A stretch of DNA of 64,000 nucleotides from 2-12-FULL-65-11 sp049679965 (GCA_049679965.1 JBAUGX010000118.1:9156-73155), one strand, 5' to 3'. Counted from the first letter of the stretch, positions 52,377 through 61,136 are shown. The notes: generated by a model from the letters alone, not told the origin. Numbers and translations: made by a program.

Positions 52377-54265
52377 AGGACTATTCCACGAGGTTGGCAG
52401 TGCTAGGCTCTCTGCCGGTGAGGTTCTGGCGTGACTCGAATGCGCTGATTGCCTTCCTGAGTCTCGCCGGTATCCTCGTCCACCTCACCCTGCGGTATCT
52501 GGTCCCAGCCGGGTCGTCCGGCCTGGCCACGAATCTGCCTCTGCTCATCGTGCTCGCCGTCGGCGGGTCCCTCCTTGTGGTGCGCCTGGCCTGGCGGGCC
52601 ATTCGCGGCCAGTTCGGGGCCGATCACCTCGCCGGGATTTCGATCGTGGCGTCGGTCCTGCTCGAGGAGTACCTCGCGGGCGCGATCGTGGTGCTGATGC
52701 TGGCCGGCGGGGAAACGCTCGAAGGCTACGCCGTCGCCGAGGCGACCTCGGTGCTGCGCGCCCTGGCGAGCCGCGTCCCGACGCTTGCGCATCGCCGGCG
52801 CGGGACGGGCTTCGAAGACGTACCGGTGGCCGACATCGCCGTTGGCGAAGAACTCTCCGTCCTCCCTCATGAAATCTGCCCAGTGGACGGCGAAGTGGTT
52901 CAAGGTCACGGGACGATGGACGAGTCGTACCTGACTGGCGAGCCGTTCAATATTTCCAAAGGTCCTGGCGCGTCCGTCCTGTCCGGCGCCATCAACGGCG
53001 AGGCGGCGCTCGCGATTCGCGCCACTCGCGCCGCCGCCGACAGCCGCTACGCCCAGATCATGCAGGTCATGCAGGAGGCCGAGCAGCGGCGTCCGAGGCT
53101 CCGCCGCATCGGTGATCAGCTCGGCGCGTGGTACACACCACTGGCCGTCGGGCTGGGCTTGGGCGCGTGGTGGTGGTCTGGAAACCCTCTACGCTTCCTG
53201 AGCGTTGTCGTCGTGGCGACGCCGTGTCCGTTGCTGATCGCCATCCCCGTTGCCATCATCGGCGCCATTTCCTCGGCCGCGCGGCGGAGCGTGATCATCA
53301 AAGACCCGGCAGCCCTCGAGCAGCTGGCGCGCTGCCACACCATGATTTTCGACAAGACCGGGACGCTGACCTTGGGGCGTCCCAGCCTGAGTGACGAGCT
53401 GTATGCGCCGCCCTTCACCCGCGAGACCGTCCTGCCGGCCGTTGCGGCGATGGAGCAGTACAGCCGTCATCCCCTGGCCGCCGCCATCGCGCAGGTCGCG
53501 GCGGACGGCAAGCATGCGCTGCCGGCCGTCGAATGGATTCGCGAAGAGCCGGGCGTGGGCTTGCACGGCAAGGTGGGCGACCGGTCCATACTGATCACCA
53601 ATCGGACGCACGCGGCCAGCCGGTTCGAGTTGCCGCCGAGCCAGCCGACGGGTCTCGAATGCGTGGTCATCATCGATGATCGCTACGCGGCAGTCTATCG
53701 ATTCCACGACGTGCCACGGCCCGACAGCCGAGGGTTCGTCAAGCACCTGGGCCCGAAACACGGGTTTACCCGCGTGCTCGTCGTCTCTGGCGATCGCGAG
53801 GCCGAGGTCAGGAGGCTGGCCGACCTGATGGCGATCACGCACATCTACGCCGAGATGTCGCCAGAGGAGAAGGTCGCGATCGTCCGCGAGGAAACAAGAC
53901 GCGCGGGAACGTTGTTTATTGGAGACGGCATCAACGACGCGCCGGCCTTGATGACGGCCACCGTGGGGATCGCGTTCGGGCTGCACAGCGATGTGACCAC
54001 TGAGGCCGCACGTGTGGTCATCATCGACAGCTCGCTGTCGAAGGTCGATGAGCTCATTCACATCAGTCTTCGTCTCCGGCGGGTCGCGTTGCAGAGCGTG
54101 GTTGGCGGCATGGCCCTGAGCGGCGCCGGCATGATGTTCGCGGCCTTTGGCCTGCTGTCGCCGGTTGCCGGGGCGGTGTTTCAGGAGGTGATCGATCTGT
54201 TCGCCGTCCTCAACGCCCTGCGCATGACGCGGCCCGCCCGAGTACGGACCGACTTCGAGCGCTAG
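52373..54265 (+). CDS. P1B-type metal ATPase without N-terminal metal-binding domain, TPCP motif
   Basis: A 630-residue ATPase: TGEPFN (actuator), membrane metal motif VVATPCPLLIAIP, DKTGTLTLG (phosphorylation Asp) and GDGINDAPALM. There is no HMA or other N-terminal metal domain, and the motif is TPCP rather than CPC or SPC, so the transported ion cannot be assigned. It starts at GTG, overlapping the MgtC-type gene, and both follow a sigma-54 promoter. A GGACTATTCC half-site lies in its first codons. Confidence 0.87.
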   Translation: MKDYSTRLAVLGSLPVRFWRDSNALIAFLSLAGILVHLTLRYLVPAGSSGLATNLPLLIVLAVGGSLLVVRLAWRAIRGQFGADHLAGISIVASVLLEEYLAGAIVVLMLAGGETLEGYAVAEATSVLRALASRVPTLAHRRRGTGFEDVPVADIAVGEELSVLPHEICPVDGEVVQGHGTMDESYLTGEPFNISKGPGASVLSGAINGEAALAIRATRAAADSRYAQIMQVMQEAEQRRPRLRRIGDQLGAWYTPLAVGLGLGAWWWSGNPLRFLSVVVVATPCPLLIAIPVAIIGAISSAARRSVIIKDPAALEQLARCHTMIFDKTGTLTLGRPSLSDELYAPPFTRETVLPAVAAMEQYSRHPLAAAIAQVAADGKHALPAVEWIREEPGVGLHGKVGDRSILITNRTHAASRFELPPSQPTGLECVVIIDDRYAAVYRFHDVPRPDSRGFVKHLGPKHGFTRVLVVSGDREAEVRRLADLMAITHIYAEMSPEEKVAIVREETRRAGTLFIGDGINDAPALMTATVGIAFGLHSDVTTEAARVVIIDSSLSKVDELIHISLRLRRVALQSVVGGMALSGAGMMFAAFGLLSPVAGAVFQEVIDLFAVLNALRMTRPARVRTDFER

Positions 54266-54284
54266 AGAACCACGCGATGGTTCT
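54266..54284. promoter_or_regulatory. Short perfect hairpin immediately after the ATPase gene
   Basis: AGAACCA-cgcga-TGGTTCT is a 7-bp stem beginning right after the ATPase stop codon. No T-run follows, so it is not a typical intrinsic terminator, but it may stabilise the 3' end of the message. Confidence 0.35.
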
Positions 54285-54333
54285 GACCGCTGCTCGCAGG
54301 GGCCTTTGTTGCCGGGGGCCGTGTTGGTGAAGA

Positions 54334-55725
54334 ATGAGCCAAGTGAAGATTCTGCTGGCAGTGTTCTGTCTGGTGGCCCTGGTCCTCCGTGTCGGCGTCG
54401 CCGTGTATTCGCCGAACATTGCGCACCCCGACGAAGTGTTTCAGACACAGGAGCCCGCGCACCGGCTGGCCATGGGCCCCGGAGTGGTCACCTGGGAATG
54501 GACGGAAGGGGTCCGCTCCTGGGTGTTTCCGGTGTTTCTGGCCGGTGTCATGCGAGCGACCGGCTGGATGGGCAGCGGATCCCTGGGGTATGTGCTGGGG
54601 ATCATCGTGGTCCTGTCGCTCGTTTCCCTGAGCACGGTCTGGTTTGCCTATGCGTGGGGGAAACGCGCGAGCGGCATCCACGCAGCCCTGATCGGCGCCG
54701 GCGCCTGCGCCATATGGTGGGAGCTCGTCTGGTTCGCGCCAAAGGCCTTGACCGAAGTTGTCGCGGGACACGTTCTCTTGATCGGCCTCTATCTCGGACG
54801 CTATGGAGACCGATTTCCTGAACGAACCCGGATGTTCCTGGCGGGGCTTTTGTGCGGTCTCGCCGTGTCCTTGCGGATTCATCTGGCGCCGGCCGTCGCG
54901 TTCGCCGTCCTTTACTTCGGCTATCCAGGCTGGCGCAAACGACTCCCCGCGCTTGCCGTGGGGCTGCTTCTGCCTGTCGCGGCTTTTGGCGTCGTGGACG
55001 CGGTCACGTGGTCGTACCCGTTTCAATCGTTCATTCGCTATGCGTGGATCAACGTTGTGGAGGGACGAAGTCTGGAGTTCGGCACCGAGCCGTGGTATTG
55101 GTACGGCGCGATCCTGCTGGCAACCTTCGGCCCGCTCCTGTTGCTGGCTCTCGTCGGGTCTCGCCGGAGCCCATTCCTGGGCTGGGTCGCGTTGATTACC
55201 GTGGTCGCTCACTCCCTGCTTGCCCACAAGGAGATTCGCTTCCTGTATCCCATCGTGCCGATCGGGATCACGCTCGCCGCCCTCGGCCTTTCCGACATCG
55301 CGAACACCGTCAACGCGCGATTCCAGTCCCAGTGGTCTTCCATGACCATCGTGGCCGCCAGTCTGGCGTTTTGCGCGATGACGTCGGCCGCGCTCGCCTG
55401 GGCATTTCCTGTCTGGCACACATCGTCGGGCGGGCTGGCTGCCCTGGACCAGCTCAGCCAGGACTCGACCGTCTGCGGAGTCGGACTCTACTCAGTGGCC
55501 TGGCACAACACCGGTGGCTATACGCACCTGCATCGGGATGTGCCATTGATTGAGATTCCAGAGAACGCCGATCCGGAGCGGGAAGCACGCTCGTTCAACG
55601 CCTTGCTGGCGAGGGCAGGATCTCGCGTCGGTTCGACCGGGGCGTTCACATTGGTTGAATGCTGGAACGACCTGTGCCTGTATCGCCGAGCCGGTCCCTG
55701 CGAGGCTCCGGGCGTGACGAAGTGA
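54334..55725 (+). CDS. GT22-like (Alg9/PIG-B type) membrane mannosyltransferase
   Basis: A 463-residue polytopic membrane protein (about ten helices) with NIAHPDEVFQTQEPAHRL near the N-terminus and LLAHKEIRFLYPIVPIG, the two motifs of the GT22 family (HPDE and HKE-x-RF). GT22 enzymes use dolichyl- or polyprenyl-phosphate-mannose on the outer face of the membrane; bacterial members are uncommon and poorly studied. The C-terminal about 80 residues are a small soluble domain. It lies 68 bases after the ATPase gene. Confidence 0.85.
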   Translation: MSQVKILLAVFCLVALVLRVGVAVYSPNIAHPDEVFQTQEPAHRLAMGPGVVTWEWTEGVRSWVFPVFLAGVMRATGWMGSGSLGYVLGIIVVLSLVSLSTVWFAYAWGKRASGIHAALIGAGACAIWWELVWFAPKALTEVVAGHVLLIGLYLGRYGDRFPERTRMFLAGLLCGLAVSLRIHLAPAVAFAVLYFGYPGWRKRLPALAVGLLLPVAAFGVVDAVTWSYPFQSFIRYAWINVVEGRSLEFGTEPWYWYGAILLATFGPLLLLALVGSRRSPFLGWVALITVVAHSLLAHKEIRFLYPIVPIGITLAALGLSDIANTVNARFQSQWSSMTIVAASLAFCAMTSAALAWAFPVWHTSSGGLAALDQLSQDSTVCGVGLYSVAWHNTGGYTHLHRDVPLIEIPENADPEREARSFNALLARAGSRVGSTGAFTLVECWNDLCLYRRAGPCEAPGVTK

Positions 55726-55747
55726 AACGCCGTGGGTGGGTCGTGAC

Positions 55748-56695
55748 CTAGAGAAACGTCGTCGACGCGAGCCCGCGAAGGCCCGCCTTGAGCGCCGATG
55801 GACCGCGCGGACGGAACCGGCTCGGAAGGGCTACGACCGGCACGAGCCCCTGGCAGAGCACCTGATACGTGATCGACCCGGGACGCGGGCCGAACACGCC
55901 GCGCGCGCCTCGCAGGACGAGCACGATCAGTCCAATGCGCAGACGGACCGCCTCGGCCGAGATCGAATTCGCGGGGTCGCCGACGAGCACGCAGTGTTCG
56001 GCGTGGACCCGAGGGCCAAGCCTCGCCATGAGGTGTTCGAGCTGTCTACGCGCTTTGGCCACGCGACGGCCTTCAGAGTCGCTGGGACGCACCCGGAACC
56101 AGGACGGCGCCTGCAGGTCCGGCAGGACGTGGACCAGTAGCAAGGCCGCCCCGAAACCACGTGCAAATTCTGAGGCGGCGCGTGCGTCCGACCTCGCATG
56201 AGCGCCGAGCTCGATTCCCGCGAGAAACCGGTGCCCGGGCCAGGAGGACGGCGGCGTTCTCGCGGCGCCGCCCGGCACGGCCAGAACGGGTACCGTGGCA
56301 CGCCTCAGCACCTCACGTGTCGTCGATCCGAAAAAGAGCCGCTTCGGGCCGCGGAGGCCGTGCGTGCCCATCACCACCATGTCGGCGCGACGGCGTTTGG
56401 CAACCTTCTCGATCTCGCGTGCCGGTACACCGAGCGACACCACGTAATCGACAGACCGGGCACGTGTTCCTCCGATCGCGTGGTTGACGAAGCGACGCAG
56501 TTCTCTCGTCGAGGTTCTCGCGAGCGCGCTGCGGTCGTAACCGATGGCGGCGGATGCGAGCAACAGGTCCTCCACGAACAGCACCGTGAGCCGTCCCTGG
56601 AACTGTCCGGCCAGTGCGGCGGCGTACCTGAGCGCCCGACGCGAGGACTCCGAGAAGTCAACCGGGCACAACACCCGCAAAACATGGCGCTTCAT
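55748..56695 (-). CDS. Tandem universal stress protein (two UspA domains)
   Basis: A 315-residue protein with two UspA folds: residues 5-148 (VLCPVDFSESSRRALRYAA, MGTHGLRGPKRLFFGSTTRE with the ATP-binding G-x2-G-x9-G[ST] pattern) and 155-300 (less conserved, no clear ATP motif). ATG 56695 overlaps the stop of the synthetase gene (ATGA), so the upstream open frame is not used. It is the last gene of the USP-synthetase-USP operon. Confidence 0.85.
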   Translation of the reverse strand: MKRHVLRVLCPVDFSESSRRALRYAAALAGQFQGRLTVLFVEDLLLASAAIGYDRSALARTSTRELRRFVNHAIGGTRARSVDYVVSLGVPAREIEKVAKRRRADMVVMGTHGLRGPKRLFFGSTTREVLRRATVPVLAVPGGAARTPPSSWPGHRFLAGIELGAHARSDARAASEFARGFGAALLLVHVLPDLQAPSWFRVRPSDSEGRRVAKARRQLEHLMARLGPRVHAEHCVLVGDPANSISAEAVRLRIGLIVLVLRGARGVFGPRPGSITYQVLCQGLVPVVALPSRFRPRGPSALKAGLRGLASTTFL

Positions 56696-58857
56696 GGATG
56701 GCCTACTTTGATTCGTGCGTCGAGAATGCGGCACCCGCGGCCAGGAGGCATCGCGACGACAGGGTTGAAGTCGAGCTCCAGAATCTCCGGCACGTCCTCG
56801 GCCAGCCGCGAAAGGCGCAGCAGCACATCCGCCAGCGCGCCGAGGTCGGCCGCCGGGTGGCCGCGGTATCCCTGCAGCAGCCGGAAGCCCTTGATCTCGT
56901 GGAGCAGTTCGTCGACGTCGCGATCCGTGAGCGGCGCCACGCGGAAGCGCACGTCTCCGAGGATCTCGACATGGATGCCGCCGAGACCGAAGGCAATGAG
57001 CGGTCCGAACGCCCGATCGTGGACGACGCCCATCATCGTTTCGACGCCTCCGGCGATCATCGGCTGGATCAGCACGCCCTCGAACGGATCGTCGGGCGCC
57101 ATGCGTCGAGCAACCGCGGCGATGTCGGCATGGGCGGCGCGAACCTCCGCGGCGCCCGTCAGGTTCAGTCGAACGGCGCCGACATCGGTCTTGTGCTGGA
57201 TGCGCCGTGAGAGGAGTTTGGCTGCGACCGGGAACCCGATGGTCGCCGCGAGGGCGGCCGCCTCGTCTGGGCTCCTGGCGATGCTGCCGGCCGCCAGCGG
57301 GAGGCCGAACGCCGTCGCCACGCGTCGCATTTCCGCATCGGTCAACCAGCCCTCGCCCCGCGCCTCGATCGCGGCCCGGCACACCCCGCGAGCGTCACTG
57401 GCGCGGACGTCAGCGAATTGTGGAATCGAGCCGGAGGGCTCCGCGCGCCAGGAGCTGTACGCGGCCACTTTGCCGAGCGCTCGCACCGCGTTCTCGGGGA
57501 AGGCGAAGGCCGGCACCACCTCTCCGTTCACGTTGAGCGAGGCGGGATGTCCCGGCTGGGCCATGATGCAGGCCAGCACGGGCTTGCCGGTGGCGCCCGC
57601 TCGCCGGCCGGCCGCGATCCCGTCGCGGATGGCCTGAAGAATCTCGTCGCAGCGAATCCGATCGATAGAGGTGAACAGGATGATGAGGGCATCCGTCTCC
57701 TCAGCCGCCAGCGCGCCCTCGATCGTGTCTCGAAACTCCTTCGGGCCTGCCGATGCCACCATGTCGATCGGGTTCGAGGCGCTCGCCATCGGTGGCAGGC
57801 AGGCCGCCAGGCGCGCGCGCGTCTTCTCGGAGAACTCCGCAACGGTCAGGCCGGCCGCGTCACATGCGTCCGCGGCCAGAATCCCCGGTCCTCCGGCGTT
57901 GGTCACAATCGTCACCCGGCGGCCGCGGGGCAGGGGCTGATCGTTGAGGCACGCGGCGATGTCGAACATCTCATCGATCGTATCCGCCCGGATGACGCCC
58001 GTCTGCCGGAACAGCGCGTCGACCGCCACGTCATTGGCGGCGAGCGCGGCGGTGTGGCTGCCGGCCGCGCGCGATCCGGCCCGCGTCCGACCGGCCTTGA
58101 CCACGACGATCGGCTTGCTGCGGCCGATGCGCCGGGCCAGGCTCGCAAAACGCCGAGGGTTGCCGAACGATTCGAGGTACAGCAGGATCACGCGTGTCGA
58201 CGCGTCCGCCTCCCAGTACTCCAGCAGATCGTTGCCCGAGATGTCGGCCTTGTTGCCCACGCTGACGAAGGTCGACAGTCCCAGCTGCCGTTCGACGGCC
58301 AGCTCGAGGATGGCCAGACCGAGCGCCCCGCTCTGCGACGAGAGTGCGATGGACCCACTCAGCGGGAAGATCTGCGAGAACGACGCGTTGAGGCGCACCA
58401 ACGGGTCCGCGTTCAGCAGACCCATGCAGTTGGGGCCGACCATGCGCATGCCGTACCCGCGAACCTTTTCAAGCAGGTGTGTCTGCAGCGCGCGGCCCTC
58501 GCTGCCGAGTTCGGCGAAGCCGGCCGTGATGACGACCACCGCTTTGACGCCGGCCGCCGCGCAGTCGTCCACCGCGCCTCCGACCGCCGCCGGCGGAACG
58601 GCGATGACGGCGAGATCGACGCCCGGGGGCGCGTCTCGAACGGACGCGAAGGCGCGCAGGCCGGCGATCTCGGTGGCGCGCGGGTTGATGGGATAGATCG
58701 GACCGGTGAACCCGGCCGACATCAACTGATCGAGAATCCGCCGCCCGATGTTCGGACGGCCCTGCGAGACACCGACGACTGCGACAGCCCTGGGGCGGAA
58801 GAGCGGGTGAAGCGACACGGCGGTCAACTCCGGCGGCGGTGCCGCAACCGCAGGCAC
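56692..58857 (-). CDS. ADP-forming acetate/acyl-CoA synthetase (fused alpha and beta subunits)
   Basis: A 721-residue protein: CoA-binding domain (LFRPRAVAVVGVSQGRPNIG), succinyl-CoA synthetase-like ligase domain with GRTRAGSRAAGSHTAALA holding the phospho-His, and a C-terminal ATP-grasp domain (PVAAKLLSRRIQHKTDVGAV). The enzyme interconverts acyl-CoA plus ADP with acid plus ATP. No GNAT domain is fused, so it is not a Pat-type acetyltransferase. GTG 58857 sits just after the USP stop; GTG 58818 is an alternative. USP genes flank it on both sides. Confidence 0.9.
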   Translation of the reverse strand: MPAVAAPPPELTAVSLHPLFRPRAVAVVGVSQGRPNIGRRILDQLMSAGFTGPIYPINPRATEIAGLRAFASVRDAPPGVDLAVIAVPPAAVGGAVDDCAAAGVKAVVVITAGFAELGSEGRALQTHLLEKVRGYGMRMVGPNCMGLLNADPLVRLNASFSQIFPLSGSIALSSQSGALGLAILELAVERQLGLSTFVSVGNKADISGNDLLEYWEADASTRVILLYLESFGNPRRFASLARRIGRSKPIVVVKAGRTRAGSRAAGSHTAALAANDVAVDALFRQTGVIRADTIDEMFDIAACLNDQPLPRGRRVTIVTNAGGPGILAADACDAAGLTVAEFSEKTRARLAACLPPMASASNPIDMVASAGPKEFRDTIEGALAAEETDALIILFTSIDRIRCDEILQAIRDGIAAGRRAGATGKPVLACIMAQPGHPASLNVNGEVVPAFAFPENAVRALGKVAAYSSWRAEPSGSIPQFADVRASDARGVCRAAIEARGEGWLTDAEMRRVATAFGLPLAAGSIARSPDEAAALAATIGFPVAAKLLSRRIQHKTDVGAVRLNLTGAAEVRAAHADIAAVARRMAPDDPFEGVLIQPMIAGGVETMMGVVHDRAFGPLIAFGLGGIHVEILGDVRFRVAPLTDRDVDELLHEIKGFRLLQGYRGHPAADLGALADVLLRLSRLAEDVPEILELDFNPVVAMPPGRGCRILDARIKVGHP

Positions 58858-58858
58858 G

Positions 58859-59362
58859 TCACGCCTTGGCGGTTGCCACAAGCGCGTCTGGCAGGACGAA
58901 CTCGTGCTCGGGATGATGCACGGTCAGCACCGGACACGGTGCCGTGCGGACGACGCGCTCGGCGACGCTCCCCATGAACAAGCGGGCGAGCCCGGCTCGC
59001 CCATGCGTGCCGATTACCACCAGATCGACGTTGTTGTTCTTCGCGTACTCCACAATCGACTGGGCCGGCCCGATCGACGTCAGCACGTCGCTCTTCGTGC
59101 GGATCGGCGGCCGGTCGTTGTCGATCAGCCGTTCGTCGAGTTGCTTTCGCGCGGCGTCTTCGATGTCGCGCTGCAGATCGGGCAGAAGCATGACGTAGCT
59201 CTCCCCGCCAAGACCGGCATTCCGCATCATCACGTTCTCGGCGACGTGGACCACGTGCAGCGTGGCGCCGAAGGTGCGGGCGAGTGTGCGACCGTACGCC
59301 AGCGCAGCGTCCGCGGCTTCACCGAAATCGGTGGCCACGAGGATGTTGTTCATCTGAATCAT
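58859..59362 (-). CDS. Universal stress protein UspA
   Basis: A 167-residue single UspA domain: NILVATDFGEAADAALAYG and GTHGRAGLARLFMGSVAERV, with an intact ATP-binding G-x2-G-x9-G[ST] motif. ATG 59362 has AGGAGG seven bases upstream, better than the open frame to 59446. It is the first gene of a three-gene operon behind a sigma-54 promoter and divergent from the FixL-like kinase. Confidence 0.92.
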   Translation of the reverse strand: MIQMNNILVATDFGEAADAALAYGRTLARTFGATLHVVHVAENVMMRNAGLGGESYVMLLPDLQRDIEDAARKQLDERLIDNDRPPIRTKSDVLTSIGPAQSIVEYAKNNNVDLVVIGTHGRAGLARLFMGSVAERVVRTAPCPVLTVHHPEHEFVLPDALVATAKA

Positions 59363-59394
59363 GATGCCCTCCTGGAAGCCATGCCCGCGGAAAC

Positions 59395-59410
59395 AGCATG
59401 CTCTGTGCCA
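59395..59410 (-). promoter_or_regulatory. Candidate sigma-54 promoter of the USP-synthetase-USP operon
   Basis: On the minus strand the site reads TGGCAC-AGAGC-ATGCT: perfect -24, correct spacing, and A for T at the first -12 base. The predicted start near 59384 gives a 22-base leader with the AGGAGG site. Confidence 0.6.
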
Positions 59411-59482
59411 CAGTGGATTTTTACCCGATTGCGTGAAATTCCCCAAACTGTTCGGATTCCCGCCGCCTGCGGTAAGCTCACT

Positions 59483-59499
59483 GCTCCAGCGCTTGGAGC
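59483..59499. promoter_or_regulatory. Palindrome placed for both a UAS and a ribosome-site hairpin
   Basis: GCTCCA-GCGCT-TGGAGC. Its centre is 81 bases upstream of the -24 element of the divergent USP promoter, the same distance as the two shared UAS palindromes. Read as RNA of the kinase gene, its right arm contains the GGAG ribosome site for GTG 59509, so it could also limit kinase translation. Confidence 0.45.
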
Positions 59500-59508
59500 T
59501 CTCCCCAC

Positions 59509-60585
59509 GTGTCAGACGCTTCGCACCACACGCCTGAAGGTCACTCGGCTCGCATTCTGGCGGCCATCGTGGAATCCGCCGTCGATGGCATCGTTCTCAT
59601 CGATGCTCACGGCCGGATTGAAGCGTTCAATCCCTCAGCTGAGCGGCTGTTCGGGTATGCGGCCGCAGAAGTGATGGGTCGGAACGTCAGCATGCTGATG
59701 CCGTCCCCGTTCCGCGAGGAACACGACAGGTACATGGAGCGTTACCTGACGACCGGCGTGAAGAAGATCATCGGCATCGGCCGCTCGGTGTCCGGCCGCC
59801 GCAAGGACGGCACGACCTTTCCCATCCATTTGTCGGTTGGCGAAATGACCATTGGCGGCGAGCGCAAGTTCTCCGGGATCATTCACGACTTGACGTCCCG
59901 CGTGCAGCTGGAAGGGCAGCTTCGCGAGCAGGCGGCACTTGTCACTCTCGGAGAAATGGCGGCCGTTCTCGCCCACGAGGTCAAGAACCCCCTGGCCGCC
60001 ATTCGGGGGGCGATTCAGGTAATCGCCGGACGCCTGCCGTCGGAGAGTCGAGATGCGAGCGTGATGACGGAAGTCATCCGGCGCATCGATGGATTGAACG
60101 ACCTGATGAAGGACCTGCTCCTGTTCGCACGGCCGCCTCAGCCCAGACCGGTGCCGATCGACGTCGTATCCTTGCTCAAGACAACCGCCGAATTGCTCAA
60201 CAAGGACGCCGAGTTCAAGGAATTGGGCGTGGGGATTTCTGGTGCTGTCCCGCCCGTCCTGGCCGACGCCAGTCTGTTGGGCGTCGTGTTCGAGAATCTT
60301 CTGCTGAACAGCGCCCAGGCGATGCGAGGCAAGGGCGTGATCGGGGTTTCGGTTGCCTCGAGTGGAAATCACTGCGAAATCGTCATCACAGACTCTGGTC
60401 CGGGGATTCCTCCAGAGGTAAGGGAGAAGATTTTCGCGCCGTTCTTCACCACGAAGTCAAAAGGCACCGGTCTCGGCCTGCCGACGACAAAGCGATTCGT
60501 TGAGGCGCACGGCGGGACCATCGCGGTCGACTGTCCGGTTGGCGGCGGAACCACGATTACGGTCAGGCTCCCGCTCCGAACCTAA
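59509..60585 (+). CDS. FixL-like PAS sensor histidine kinase (possible heme oxygen sensor)
   Basis: A 358-residue soluble kinase: PAS domain (about 15-130), HisKA with VLAHEVKNPLAAIRG, and HATPase (NLLLNSAQAM, GTGLGLPTTKRF). In the PAS domain EEHDRYMERYLTTG and KIIGIGRSVSGRRKDG align with FixL so that His72, Arg78 and Arg92 match the proximal heme His200, Arg206 and Arg220 of Bradyrhizobium FixL. Heme binding is thus likely though untested. It starts at GTG. It precedes two response regulators, one of them NtrC-type, which should be its targets. Confidence 0.88.
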   Translation: MSDASHHTPEGHSARILAAIVESAVDGIVLIDAHGRIEAFNPSAERLFGYAAAEVMGRNVSMLMPSPFREEHDRYMERYLTTGVKKIIGIGRSVSGRRKDGTTFPIHLSVGEMTIGGERKFSGIIHDLTSRVQLEGQLREQAALVTLGEMAAVLAHEVKNPLAAIRGAIQVIAGRLPSESRDASVMTEVIRRIDGLNDLMKDLLLFARPPQPRPVPIDVVSLLKTTAELLNKDAEFKELGVGISGAVPPVLADASLLGVVFENLLLNSAQAMRGKGVIGVSVASSGNHCEIVITDSGPGIPPEVREKIFAPFFTTKSKGTGLGLPTTKRFVEAHGGTIAVDCPVGGGTTITVRLPLRT

Positions 60586-60713
60586 ACAGCACCTGAGCTT
60601 GGCGCGACTCTTGAAACGCCGCGAGCACGTGCGTGGAGACCTCGTTGATCGCCAATTCGCCAGTTGAAAGAACCGGAGGAGCCGAGCCGGAAGGCGCGCC
60701 GAATAATTCCCAT

Positions 60714-61106
60714 ATGGCGAAAAAACCCCCGTCCCTGCGGGTGCTCGTCGTTGACGACGAGCCGCTGATTCGCTGGTCCCTGTCCGAGACACTCTCGGGC
60801 TCCGGTCATTTCGTCATCGAAGCATCCGATGGTGAAGCAGCCGTGCGCGTCCTTTCCGACGGCCAAGAACCCGTGGACGTCGTCGTGCTCGACTATCGTC
60901 TGCCGGATTCGAACGACCTGACCTTGCTGGCGACGCTTCGGCGGCTGGCGCCCCTGGCACAGGTCATCATGATGACCGCCTTCGGCACAGCGGACGTCGT
61001 CAGCGGGGCGCTCAGTCTGGGCGCCTATCGCGTCGTGCCAAAGCCGTTTGAAATGCACGACATGGCCGCGCTCGTCCTCCAAGCCCACGCCGCCCGCCCG
61101 CACTAG
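60714..61106 (+). CDS. Single-domain response regulator
   Basis: A 130-residue CheY-like protein with VVDDEP, phospho-Asp60 (VVLDYRLPD) and Lys110 (VPKPFE), all needed residues present. It has no output domain. The frame is open to 60633, but ATG 60714 starts at the conserved core. It lies between the FixL-like kinase and the NtrC-type regulator, so it may compete for phosphate or relay it. The N-terminal receiver of the next gene is closely similar (LIRWSL in both). Confidence 0.85.
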   Translation: MAKKPPSLRVLVVDDEPLIRWSLSETLSGSGHFVIEASDGEAAVRVLSDGQEPVDVVVLDYRLPDSNDLTLLATLRRLAPLAQVIMMTAFGTADVVSGALSLGAYRVVPKPFEMHDMAALVLQAHAARPH

Positions 61107-61136
61107 ACTTCAGATTTCCTGCATATACTAGCGTTC

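Noticed and set aside
52377..52390. GGACTATTCCACG half-site in the first codons of the P1B ATPase
   Set aside because: No sigma-54 promoter lies 70-100 bases downstream and the other arm is missing. It may be chance.
54298..54315. Sigma-54 promoter for the GT22-like gene (AGGGGC-CTTTG-TTGCC)
   Set aside because: The -24 element matches poorly and no inverted repeat lies upstream. The gene may be read from the preceding operon.
60600..60615. Sigma-54-like site ahead of the single-domain response regulator (TGGCGC-GACTC-TTGAA)
   Set aside because: The essential GC of the -12 element is GA.
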